DNA from: Armatimonadota bacterium | GTDB taxonomy: Bacteria > Armatimonadota > Armatimonadia > Armatimonadales > Armatimonadaceae | Reading direction: 5' to 3' | DNA: 7,396 nucleotides | Assembly (NCBI GenBank): GCA_014381035.1 | Contig: JACMIS010000520.1 | Span: 1-7,396, forward strand | Part shown: positions 1 through 6,139 of the stretch, in pieces | Layout: every line of letters begins with the position of its first letter | How positions within the stretch are numbered: position 1 is the stretch's first letter | Program-made: the position numbers and the translations under genes | The notes under the pieces: generated by a model | Told to the model about the DNA's origin: nothing | The model's input: the letters and a program-made list of their open reading frames with translations, nothing else | Database searches by the model: none

Positions 1-24
1 ACAACCCCTGAACCGGATGCGAAT

Positions 25-645
25 TCACGTCTTGTTTAGCCGTAACCGCGCCGCGCGAAGTTGTTCTATCGCCTGCGCGAGTTTTGCCTGATTTTCTGGC
101 GGGTTGAGCCAGGTACTCGCGCCCGAGGAGTGGGGGAAGGGGACCACGATACGTCCGTCCACCTCGTAAACATTGCCGATCAGTTCGGTGAGGGGAGCAC
201 GGGACAAAAATGTCGCGATGGCGAGTCCGCCGAAAAGAACCAGTATCGGCGGTCGCACGACGGCAAGTTCCGCATCGAGCCACGGACGGCACAGAGCCTG
301 CTCGGCGCGACTCGGCAAACGGTCCGTGGACATTCCCGGCTTGCGACCGGGGAAGCATTTCGTGATCGCGGCGAAATAGATGCGGGTGCCGAAGTCGGTT
401 TCCTCGAAACCGGCTTGCACGAACCAGGAGCGCAGTTTACGCCCCGCCGGACCGAGGTACATGCCGCCGGTCTCGTGGTCGGTGCGCGACGGAGCCTGAC
501 CGATAATGAAAACCTGGGTGTTCGACGTGCCTCGGGTGAGTGGTCGCGCTTCGGCGATGTAGCCCGCCTCCTCGCACTTGCGGCAGGCGCGAATCTCTTC
601 CTGCAAGACCGGGAGCGGGAGGCGGTGCAAAACATCCAGGATCAT
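25..645 (-). CDS. Uracil-DNA glycosylase family protein with four-Cys (Fe-S type) pattern
   Basis: Predicted to remove uracil or a related damaged base from DNA at the start of base-excision repair in the cytoplasm. The 206-residue protein has the superfamily's two active-site motifs: GQAPSRTDHETG at about residues 49-60, followed by a GPAGRKL helix start, and PFPHSSGASTWLN at about 169-181, in the place of the usual HPS loop. Cys21 and Cys24 (CRKC), Cys97 and Cys119 match the four-cysteine spacing of Fe-S-containing family 4-like enzymes, and the length fits. The first motif is not the classic GEAPG, nor is the second HPS (here HSS), so the substrate is uncertain. It starts with ATG 6 bases after the stop of the upstream small gene; I see no strong ribosome-binding site, which suggests translational coupling. 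It is the last gene of a three-gene minus-strand unit. The superfamily call is firm; the subfamily and substrate are not. Confidence 0.85.
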   Translation of the reverse strand: MILDVLHRLPLPVLQEEIRACRKCEEAGYIAEARPLTRGTSNTQVFIIGQAPSRTDHETGGMYLGPAGRKLRSWFVQAGFEETDFGTRIYFAAITKCFPGRKPGMSTDRLPSRAEQALCRPWLDAELAVVRPPILVLFGGLAIATFLSRAPLTELIGNVYEVDGRIVVPFPHSSGASTWLNPPENQAKLAQAIEQLRAARLRLNKT

Positions 646-651
646 GCCGCG

Positions 652-1173
652 CTACGAAACCTGTTTCAAGGTGTCCAGATTGACCGTATCACCGCTTGTT
701 GTTGTGAAGCGGAGCGTGGAGGGAGCACCCGTCGCCTGATCTTGCGCCACCCCGCTGATCGGATACCCTGTCGCATCATAGGTTTTTTCCATTCCGTCCT
801 GTTCAATCACCAGACGGTTATCGGCGGCGAAATAGGCGTAGCGAATGCCGTTCTGCGAGCCTGCGGCGGTCGCGGCAGGCGCGGCACTTGTCGAATGATC
901 CGACAGTTTTTGAGATGTATCCATGGTTTTTCCTGCTACTTCTGAGTGTGCTAATTTTGATAACTCGGCACAAAGTTCGTTCACTTTCGCTCTGAGCGCA
1001 TCGTCGCCCATGCGCCCGATCATTACCATTCCAGCCGACCATTGTCCCATTCCGCCCAACGACTCGTCGGAGAATTGGACCTGCTTCCCGCCGGTCCGAC
1101 GCAGTTTATTCAGTAACTCTTCCGCCAGATCGCGCGTGATTCCATACTTTTCGGCTATTTTGGTGATATCCAT
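652..1173 (-). CDS. Conserved hypothetical protein, helical N-terminal domain plus beta-rich C-terminal domain
   Basis: I cannot assign a function. The 173-residue protein has three parts. Residues 1-76 look helical and contain a distinctive segment, QFSDESLGGMGQWSAGM at about 33-49, followed by MIGRMGDDALRAKVNELCAEL. This resembles a segment I associate with some bacterial SHOCT-type or uncharacterised small proteins, from memory and not verified. Residues about 84-108 are a Ser/Ala/Thr-rich linker. Residues about 109-173 are predicted beta-rich (RYAYFAADNRLVIEQDG onward, ending TVNLDTLKQVS). There is no signal peptide and no membrane segment, so it is probably cytoplasmic. The ATG start is supported by AGGGAGA at 1181-1187, 7 bases upstream. 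It lies 17 bases after the methyltransferase and 6 bases before the glycosylase gene, so co-transcription is likely. Confidence 0.8.
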   Translation of the reverse strand: MDITKIAEKYGITRDLAEELLNKLRRTGGKQVQFSDESLGGMGQWSAGMVMIGRMGDDALRAKVNELCAELSKLAHSEVAGKTMDTSQKLSDHSTSAAPAATAAGSQNGIRYAYFAADNRLVIEQDGMEKTYDATGYPISGVAQDQATGAPSTLRFTTTSGDTVNLDTLKQVS

Positions 1174-1190
1174 GTTTGTTTCTCCCTGTA

Positions 1191-1919
1191 CTATATCTTC
1201 TTTCGACAGAGTACCTGATACTGGGTCCCGAGCGGAAGTCCGGACAGGTTCGCCTCTAACGGTCGCAGAAACTTCAGGATGCGCGGAAAAATAAACAAAA
1301 AGTCGGTGCGGACGATCTCAAAGCCGCCATAATCTTGGAGCATCGTGTGTGCGGTGCGCGGCGTGAGCGGGATCGCGTCCGCGTCGAACGGGCAACGACT
1401 CATGACGTAGCGGGTCGCAGGCGAGAGCCAATTGTTCTCCCATAGCGCGAACCACCCGCCGGGTTTGAGCGAACGGAAAACATAATCCATCGCCGCCTGC
1501 CGCTCGGCAACCGGGATATGGTGAAAAACCCCGTTCGTAAAAACGCCGTGCATTTCGCCGACTGGCTCGTAGTCCGTCAACGAGCGATACGCCGCCCGAG
1601 GATCGGCATGATCGCGTTCCGCGACCCGGATTGAAGCCGGTGATATATCCACGCCGACGACACGGTCCGCGCCCAGGTCGGATAAGAGAAACGGCGTCGC
1701 CGAACCGGTCCCACATCCGTAATCGAGAACTGCGAGTGGGGCATCCGGCGTGGTATGCTTGCCGACATATTGCGCCGTCCAGGCGATGCGTCCTTTGGCG
1801 AAAAAGTTCTTGTCTTCGCCGGACACGGATATGCCTTTGGCGAGTGCGGAGTCATACTCCTCGGCATATCGGTCAAATTCTGCAGTGTCCCGCGTGGCGG
1901 GGTTCGTGTTGTCAGTCAT
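1191..1919 (-). CDS. Class I SAM-dependent methyltransferase
   Basis: Transfers a methyl group from S-adenosylmethionine to an unidentified acceptor. The 242-residue protein has a Rossmann-type methyltransferase core: motif I VLDYGCGTGSATPF at about residues 64-77, the acidic strand-2 end VVGVDISP at about 87-94, FTNGVFHHIP at about 127-136 as motif IV, and the post-core LKPGGWFALWE at about 151-161. Two further features, RCPFDADAIPL at about 175-185 and a C-terminal FLRPLEANLSGLPLGTQYQVLCRK, match my memory of a methyltransferase group often found beside family 2 glycosyltransferases in glycan loci; this is recall, not a search. There are no membrane segments. It is the first gene of the minus-strand unit with the small unknown gene and the glycosylase gene. 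The ribosome-binding site is weak (a GAGA-type sequence just upstream). The methyltransferase call is firm and the substrate unknown. Confidence 0.9.
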   Translation of the reverse strand: MTDNTNPATRDTAEFDRYAEEYDSALAKGISVSGEDKNFFAKGRIAWTAQYVGKHTTPDAPLAVLDYGCGTGSATPFLLSDLGADRVVGVDISPASIRVAERDHADPRAAYRSLTDYEPVGEMHGVFTNGVFHHIPVAERQAAMDYVFRSLKPGGWFALWENNWLSPATRYVMSRCPFDADAIPLTPRTAHTMLQDYGGFEIVRTDFLFIFPRILKFLRPLEANLSGLPLGTQYQVLCRKKI

Positions 1920-2078
1920 TATTTATCTCAGCCTTGGTATCATAGAATCACCCCGGATGAAACCTTTCTGTTTGCATAAGATACGTGGCACCTCCTGATA
2001 TTTGGGTAGAATGATCTCTTGCCAGTGGTACCTAATTTCTACGTAAAACCCAACCCTGGCTTTTGGAAGGTTCTGTTG
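1920..2078. promoter_or_regulatory. Divergent intergenic region, presumed promoters both ways
   Basis: These 159 bases separate the start of the methyltransferase gene (leftward) from the start of the PEP-CTERM-like gene (rightward), so they should carry both promoters. On the minus strand TATGAT at 1944-1939 is a fair -10 box, but there is no convincing -35 at 17-18 bases and the leader would be very short. On the plus strand TTGCCA at 2019-2024 could be a -35, but the -10 candidates behind it are poor. I therefore mark the region and not exact promoters. It is more AT-rich than the flanking genes. A perfect AGGAGG lies on the minus strand at 1996-1991 without a well-placed gene. Confidence 0.45.
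2065..2070 (+). promoter_or_regulatory. Ribosome-binding site that fixes the start of the PEP-CTERM-like gene
   Basis: GGAAGG sits 8 bases before the ATG at 2079. The open frame extends upstream to an ATG at 2019, but that start has no good ribosome-binding site and would place a non-hydrophobic 20-residue stretch ahead of the signal peptide. The 2079 start gives a standard signal peptide directly. Confidence 0.75.
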
Positions 2079-2882
2079 ATGCTCCATCGTGTCTTTCTTC
2101 TGTCTATTGCCGCTGCGACCGTGGCTACCATGTCTGCGCCGGTGCAGGCGCAAAAGGTTGTCGCGGTCGGTGACGAATGGCTTCTCAGTGACACTGCTTT
2201 CACCAATAATACGGTCAACACGACCAATTTCGCCCTGAATATCGCGTCCGAGTTTGATGAGGGCAACCCCGCCGCCAGTTTTCTGGCTTACTCCTCCAAC
2301 TTTGGCTTAACCGGCGGATCTCTCGCGGCAGCCATGACAGGTGCCGGTTATAGTTGGACCGTCAGCACCGCGCAACCGTTCACGCTCGCGACACTGAACA
2401 CCTATCAAGGCGTTTTTCTGGGAGGCACACCCGGTAGTGGCGGTGCCAATGCCGCTGTTCTGGCGGCATATGTGAACGGAGGCGGGAATGTGTTCGTGAT
2501 GGCAGGAACCGGAGAGTTTGGTAGCGCACCTGGTGAAGCCAGTGCGTGGGACCCCTTTTTGAACACCTTTGGTCTCGGGTTTGGCAGCACCTGGTTTGAA
2601 AGCGCAAGTGTTGTTCCCATCACAGTCGTTCCCAGTGCAAACCCGCTTCAGTCCGGCGTTTCAACGGTTACATGGGGATTTGGACAGTCGGCGTTTGAGA
2701 CAAATCCCGCGAATACTCTGACCGACACCGCGATTACCGGTCAGTTCAGCACCAATCAGCCGATTGTTTCCACGTTCGGTATCGGTTCCGTATCCGTACC
2801 GGAATCTGGCACGGTCGCTTTACTCATGGGCGGGGCATTGCCGCTTGCCATCGCGCTTGTACGCCGTCGTCGCATGCTGTGA
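2079..2882 (+). CDS. Secreted protein with PEP-CTERM-like C-terminal sorting signal
   Basis: An exported protein of 267 residues from the chosen ATG. Residues 1-24 form a Sec signal peptide (MLHRVFLLSIAAATVATM, then APVQA) with likely cleavage after VQA at residue 24. The C-terminus has the tripartite exosortase-type tail: VPES at about 240-243 in place of the usual VPEP, a hydrophobic helix at about 245-260 (VALLMGGALPLAIAL) and a basic end VRRRR. In such proteins the tail is normally processed by an exosortase and the protein is delivered to the cell surface or exopolysaccharide; no exosortase gene lies in the window. The mature part is rich in Ser, Thr, Gly, Ala and Asn. Its middle (YQGVFLGGTPGSGG, then AAVLAAYVNGGGNVFVMAG, about residues 109-142) resembles the strand-loop-helix pattern of glutamine-amidotransferase-like folds, but I see no catalytic Cys. 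It is the only plus-strand gene here and has its own upstream region and a terminator after its stop. Confidence 0.85.
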   Translation: MLHRVFLLSIAAATVATMSAPVQAQKVVAVGDEWLLSDTAFTNNTVNTTNFALNIASEFDEGNPAASFLAYSSNFGLTGGSLAAAMTGAGYSWTVSTAQPFTLATLNTYQGVFLGGTPGSGGANAAVLAAYVNGGGNVFVMAGTGEFGSAPGEASAWDPFLNTFGLGFGSTWFESASVVPITVVPSANPLQSGVSTVTWGFGQSAFETNPANTLTDTAITGQFSTNQPIVSTFGIGSVSVPESGTVALLMGGALPLAIALVRRRRML

Positions 2883-2893
2883 CAACGGTACAA

Positions 2894-2933
2894 AATCGCC
2901 ACCTCGTTTTCAAGGACGAACGGGGTGGCGATT
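2894..2933. terminator. Bidirectional hairpin terminator between convergent genes
   Basis: An inverted repeat with 15-base arms at 2894-2908 and 2919-2933 and a 10-base loop. All positions pair; 2904/2923 is a G-T wobble. It starts 11 bases after the stop of the PEP-CTERM-like gene and ends 3 bases before the stop of the convergent glycosyltransferase gene. The T-tracts are short (ATTTTG in the leftward direction, ATTATATT in the rightward), so it is a weak-tailed but well-placed terminator serving both transcripts. Confidence 0.75.
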
Positions 2934-2936
2934 ATA

Positions 2937-4106
2937 TTACTGCTTCCGGCGCAATCCTAAAACGCTCAGAAAAAACGACGACAAGATCGTCTGGGAGCCG
3001 AGGAGCACGGCGAACACGGACGGGATGACGATACGAAGCAGGTCACGCGGCTCCTGTGGTCCGAATCGCGCCTGACTCCAGGAAATAAACGCCCAGAGAG
3101 AGCCGCCTATCCCGATGAGCAATATACCGACGCCCGCAATCAACCCGGTTTCCAGTGTCACATACTTGAACACGCGGTTCAACCGCTCGTCCTCGGGAAG
3201 CAAGCCTTCCGTGATCGCGAAAACTTTGGTAAAAAGCGCGAACGTGATGCTCTGGTAGCCGAGCGCGACCGCGATAGCTGCGTACAGGAGTGTATGCACA
3301 TCCAGGGTCACCGCGCCGAGCCGGAGTGGACCGGGGAGCAGGGCAAGCCCCAGGACCAGCCCGCCGAGCATGAGAGCGATGCCGGGGAGCAGAAACAGCC
3401 AGCGCGGGCTGTACATCAGCAGAAAGCGCAGGTGTCGCCAGCCATCGCGCCACGAACGGAGGTGCGGGGGGCGTGACCGTCCGTCCGGCGCGAGTGTCGT
3501 CGGCACCTCGGCGATACGCATCCCGAACAGCGTGGCTTTCACCACCATCTCCGACGCGAACTCCATCCCCGTGGTCCGCAGGTCCATGCGCTTCGCCGCC
3601 GTTTTGCTGAAGCCACGCAGTCCGCAGTGAAAATCGCCGCACGGCGACGGGAAAAGGATTCTGCCGATGGTGGTTAACACCGGATTGCCGAGGTAGCGGT
3701 GCAAGGGCGGCATCGCGCCGGGGGCAATGCCGCCCCGGAACCGGTTACCCATCACCAGGTCGTAATCGTCGCGCAATTTTTCAACGAACGGCAAGAGGTT
3801 CGTGAAATCATAGGAATCGTCGGCGTCGCCCATGATGATGTAACGACCGCGTGCGCCCGCGATGCCGCCGAGCAACGCCGCGCCGTACCCTTTTTCGGCG
3901 ACCGGAACCACCCGCGCCCCGGCACGTTCGGCGATCTCCTGTGAACCGTCTGTGGAACCGTTATCGGCGATCAGCACCTCGCCCGCAATGCCGTTCGATT
4001 CGAGAAAGCCGCGTGCCTTGCGGATGCACACTTCGAGCGTTTCGGCTTCGTTCAAACAGGGCATGAGAACCGTCAGTTCCACCGGATCAGGCGTCAACGG
4101 TTTCAA
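2937..4106 (-). CDS. Family 2 glycosyltransferase, polyprenyl-phosphate sugar synthase type, with C-terminal membrane domain
   Basis: Predicted to transfer a sugar from a nucleotide donor to a lipid carrier at the cytoplasmic face of the membrane, like dolichyl-phosphate mannose or glucose synthases. The GT-A domain covers about residues 10-225: TVLMPCLNEAETL (12-24), IADNGSTDGS (46-55), the donor/metal-binding MGDADDSYDF (92-101), then CGDFHCGLRGFSK (156-168) and a GMEFASEMVVKA acceptor-side helix (180-191). About four hydrophobic segments follow, roughly 234-257, 270-292, 321-342 and 357-381, ending RRKQ. The total of 389 residues fits the membrane-anchored subgroup. The start is a TTG at 4106-4104, overlapping the upstream TGA stop as TTGA; GTG at residue 9 would be an alternative but lies almost on the first strand. 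It is the last gene of the nuclease-isomerase-transferase unit. Sugar and acceptor cannot be read from sequence. Confidence 0.92.
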   Translation of the reverse strand: MKPLTPDPVELTVLMPCLNEAETLEVCIRKARGFLESNGIAGEVLIADNGSTDGSQEIAERAGARVVPVAEKGYGAALLGGIAGARGRYIIMGDADDSYDFTNLLPFVEKLRDDYDLVMGNRFRGGIAPGAMPPLHRYLGNPVLTTIGRILFPSPCGDFHCGLRGFSKTAAKRMDLRTTGMEFASEMVVKATLFGMRIAEVPTTLAPDGRSRPPHLRSWRDGWRHLRFLLMYSPRWLFLLPGIALMLGGLVLGLALLPGPLRLGAVTLDVHTLLYAAIAVALGYQSITFALFTKVFAITEGLLPEDERLNRVFKYVTLETGLIAGVGILLIGIGGSLWAFISWSQARFGPQEPRDLLRIVIPSVFAVLLGSQTILSSFFLSVLGLRRKQ

Positions 4107-5011
4107 TACCCCGATTTCCGTAGATACTCACGGCTGACACGCAGGCTTTCTGCGGGTGTCGCCTTGGTAGTCACATCGGTTTCCACGAGGAGCCAGCCGC
4201 CGTAGTTTGCGCTTCGCAAAGCGGCGAGTATCCGGGAAAAGTCCACCGAACCTTCGCCGAGTTCGGCGAACAAGCCGTTCTGCGCGAACGTGCTGTATTT
4301 CCAGCCCTCCGTGACGCCTTTCGTCCGCACACCTGGATGAATATCCTTCAAATGGATCGCGGCGATGCGGGGGGCATACCGCTCCACAAACACGGCGACG
4401 TCGGCACCCGCCCACGCGAGGTGCCCGGTGTCCAATCCGACAAAGAGGGTATCCGGGTCGGTCATGGCGAGGATGTTTTCAAATTCGGTTTCGGATTCGA
4501 TGACGGTGCCGACATGGTTATGCAGACACGCACGGACATTTCCGGTTGCAAGCATTGCGGACCCGACCGCGTTCAACGTTTCGGCAAGGTGTTTCAGTTC
4601 CTCGGTACCCAAGCCGTCGGCGGACGTGATACGCCCGGCGAGTTCGGGGCGCGTTTTGCCGGACTTCGTGTGGTATCCCCAGCCGTCCGCATCAATGAAG
4701 CACTCCGACACGAAAACCCCGGCGGCGAACTCGGCGAATCGTTTCGCCTTCTCGACGAGCGGGGCGCGGTTTGCGGGCTTCCACGGCTCGCCCCCCGCCA
4801 GATACGCGGGCGCGGGCTTCAGTCCGAACGTAGCGAGTTTCGCGGTCACGGTCTCTGGCGACTCCCCGGAATAGGGTCCGACCGGAACGCCGACATACCC
4901 GGCGTCCGCGATTTCTGTGTAGATGCGCTCTGCCGTATAGGTTTCCGGGTCGCGCTTTTTGAACGCGTCATACTGTAGCGGCACGACGCCGACGGGGTTA
5001 GTGGTGTTCAT
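4103..5011 (-). CDS. Sugar phosphate isomerase/epimerase, IolE-like TIM barrel
   Basis: A xylose-isomerase-like TIM-barrel protein (AP endonuclease 2 family) of 302 residues, close in length to inosose dehydratase IolE. Metal-site candidates are visible: CLHNH at about 162-166, the GLDTGH strand at 192-197 (Asp194, His197), AAIHLKD at 217-223 (His220, Asp223) and LLVETD at 274-279 (Glu277). GEGSVDFSRIL at about 252-262 is also typical of this family. The activity is probably isomerisation, epimerisation or dehydration of a sugar or inositol derivative in the cytoplasm, but no myo-inositol genes accompany it, so I do not call it iolE. The ATG overlaps the stop of the nuclease-family gene as ATGA (5011-5008), and GAGGA at 5022-5018 lies 6 bases upstream. 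Its own stop overlaps the glycosyltransferase start. The family call is firm; the substrate is unknown. Confidence 0.88.
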   Translation of the reverse strand: MNTTNPVGVVPLQYDAFKKRDPETYTAERIYTEIADAGYVGVPVGPYSGESPETVTAKLATFGLKPAPAYLAGGEPWKPANRAPLVEKAKRFAEFAAGVFVSECFIDADGWGYHTKSGKTRPELAGRITSADGLGTEELKHLAETLNAVGSAMLATGNVRACLHNHVGTVIESETEFENILAMTDPDTLFVGLDTGHLAWAGADVAVFVERYAPRIAAIHLKDIHPGVRTKGVTEGWKYSTFAQNGLFAELGEGSVDFSRILAALRSANYGGWLLVETDVTTKATPAESLRVSREYLRKSGY

Positions 5012-6048
5012 TCGTTGTCCTCGATCAGCCGCGACAGACCGGCTTCCAATTCCTCGATGGTCGGCAAGGTCCCGCGCAATGTTTCCGGCAGGGCTTCTCC
5101 CAGGCGGTATTCCGACACGCCGATAGGGCGCGTCGTGTCACGGAGCGTATACTCGACCAGGACGCGGTTCTTGCCCCGGCACAGGATGATTCCGATCGTG
5201 GCGGCGTCGCCCGTCTTACGGAGCAGGTCATCCGCCGCCGCGAGGTAGAACTGCATCTTCCCGGCGTACTCCGGCTTGAAGTCGCCCATTTTCAAACCGA
5301 TCACCACGAAAGCGCGTAACTGCAGATGATAGAACAACAGGTCGAGATAAAAATCCTCGCCCGCGACTTCCAGATGATACTGGCTCCCGACGAACGCGAA
5401 CCCCGCGCCGAGTTCGAGCAGGAAGTCGCGGATGTGCGTGGTTAGAGCGCGTTCCAGGTCGCGCTCGTGTGCCGCGTCGCCGAGCGTCAAAAAGTCGAAG
5501 TTATACGGGTCTTTCAGAATCTGCGCGGCGAGGTCGGATTGCGGCGCGGGGAGCGTCCGTTCGAAGTTCGTGACGGCTTTACCCTGACGGTGGTACAAAC
5601 GGCTCTCGATCTGGTGCACGAGAATGTTGCGCGACCAGCCGTTCTGGATCGCGGCACGGGCGTACCACTCGCGTTCGGCGAAGTTTTGTATCTTCTCGAT
5701 AATCGCGATGTTGTGGTACCACGTAATTTGTGCAAGCACCGCTTGCACAAATGCTGCATCCCGCCATGCGTCGGCGAACGCCCGCATGTACTTGATATTG
5801 CGCGGCGAAAAACCCTTCTGGTCCGGGAACGCGGTTTGCAGGTCTTTCGCCAGCCGGTCGATCACTTTCGCGCCCCAGCCTTCGCTGTTCTGGCGTTCGA
5901 GGATCTCGCGTCCGATGCTCCAGTAGAGCAGGACAAGTTCGCTGTTGACCGCGAGCGCGGCACGGACGCGGGCTTCCCCGATACGTGTTTTCAACGTGTC
6001 GAGCTGGGCGGGGTAGCCGATTGGGATGGATTCGGTGATCTGGTTCAT
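5008..6048 (-). CDS. YhcG/DUF1016-family PDDEXK nuclease-domain protein, possibly catalytically altered
   Basis: A 346-residue protein of the YhcG (DUF1016) family, putative DNA nucleases often found near restriction-modification and defence genes. The N-terminal domain (about 15-165) has the family signatures LVLLYWSIGREIL (38-50), KGFSPRNIKYMRAFADAW (78-95), the QITWYHN region (107-113) and WSRNILVHQIESRLYHRQG (138-156). The C-terminal nuclease domain has FVGSQYHLEVAGEDFYLDLL (219-238, with Asp236), then AFVVIGLKMGDFKPEYAGKM (246-265) and IGIILCRGKN (285-294). In relatives the short strand before the lysine normally reads I/V-E/D-L-K; here it is IGLK with Gly251 (codon GGT) before Lys253, so an acidic metal ligand seems missing. 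A near-perfect palindrome lies inside the gene at 5726-5752. The ribosome-binding site is weak. The gene leads a unit overlapping a sugar isomerase, an unusual partner for this family. Confidence 0.92.
   Translation of the reverse strand: MNQITESIPIGYPAQLDTLKTRIGEARVRAALAVNSELVLLYWSIGREILERQNSEGWGAKVIDRLAKDLQTAFPDQKGFSPRNIKYMRAFADAWRDAAFVQAVLAQITWYHNIAIIEKIQNFAEREWYARAAIQNGWSRNILVHQIESRLYHRQGKAVTNFERTLPAPQSDLAAQILKDPYNFDFLTLGDAAHERDLERALTTHIRDFLLELGAGFAFVGSQYHLEVAGEDFYLDLLFYHLQLRAFVVIGLKMGDFKPEYAGKMQFYLAAADDLLRKTGDAATIGIILCRGKNRVLVEYTLRDTTRPIGVSEYRLGEALPETLRGTLPTIEELEAGLSRLIEDNE
5726..5752. repeat. 27-bp near-perfect palindrome inside the YhcG-family gene
   Basis: Two 12-base arms (ATTTGTGCAAGC at 5726-5737 and its exact reverse complement at 5741-5752) separated by the 3 bases ACC. 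It lies in the codons for the segment AFVQAVLAQI in the N-terminal domain. It can form a tight hairpin in DNA or mRNA. It may reflect only codon choice for a repeated Gln-Ala pattern; no function is known to me. Confidence 0.8.
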
Positions 6049-6139
6049 GATACGTGTTTGATCATCCGACGGTTTGCCGGACCGTACAGAGCCGTGGAGT
6101 GATTATCGCGGTACCTGGCTACATCAGCCATGAGTAAGT
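6049..6139. other. Short intergenic gap upstream of the YhcG-family gene
   Basis: A 91-base gap between the stop of the receiver/GspE-like gene and the ATG of the YhcG-family gene. It contains two small inverted repeats, TGGCT/AGCCA at 6116-6130 with a 5-base loop and ACGGT/ACCGT at 6069-6085 with a 7-base loop. Neither is followed by a T-tract on the minus strand, so I do not call a terminator. I see no clear -35/-10 pair. The gap could hold a promoter for the downstream unit, or the genes may be co-transcribed. Confidence 0.35.

Noticed and set aside
859..880. Inverted repeat GCCTGC/GCAGGC in the small hypothetical gene
   Set aside because: Only 6-base arms in an Ala-rich coding stretch; explained by codon composition.
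61..945. A 294-codon open frame on the plus strand
   Set aside because: It lies antisense across the glycosylase gene and the end of the small hypothetical gene, and its translation is Arg-rich with no recognisable domain. The minus-strand frames have clear motifs, so this is a shadow of GC-rich codon use.
2019..2078. Upstream ATG at 2019 as start of the PEP-CTERM-like gene
   Set aside because: It would add 20 residues before a canonical signal peptide and lacks a ribosome-binding site, whereas ATG 2079 has GGAAGG 8 bases upstream.
4337..4978. A 213-codon plus-strand open frame
   Set aside because: It is antisense to the sugar isomerase gene, whose motifs are clear; the plus-strand product shows no family features.
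5467..6102. A 211-codon plus-strand open frame
   Set aside because: It is antisense to the YhcG-family gene and has no recognisable domain.
6116..6130. Hairpin TGGCT/AGCCA as a terminator after the receiver/GspE-like gene
   Set aside because: The stem is only 5 base pairs and no T-tract follows on the minus strand.
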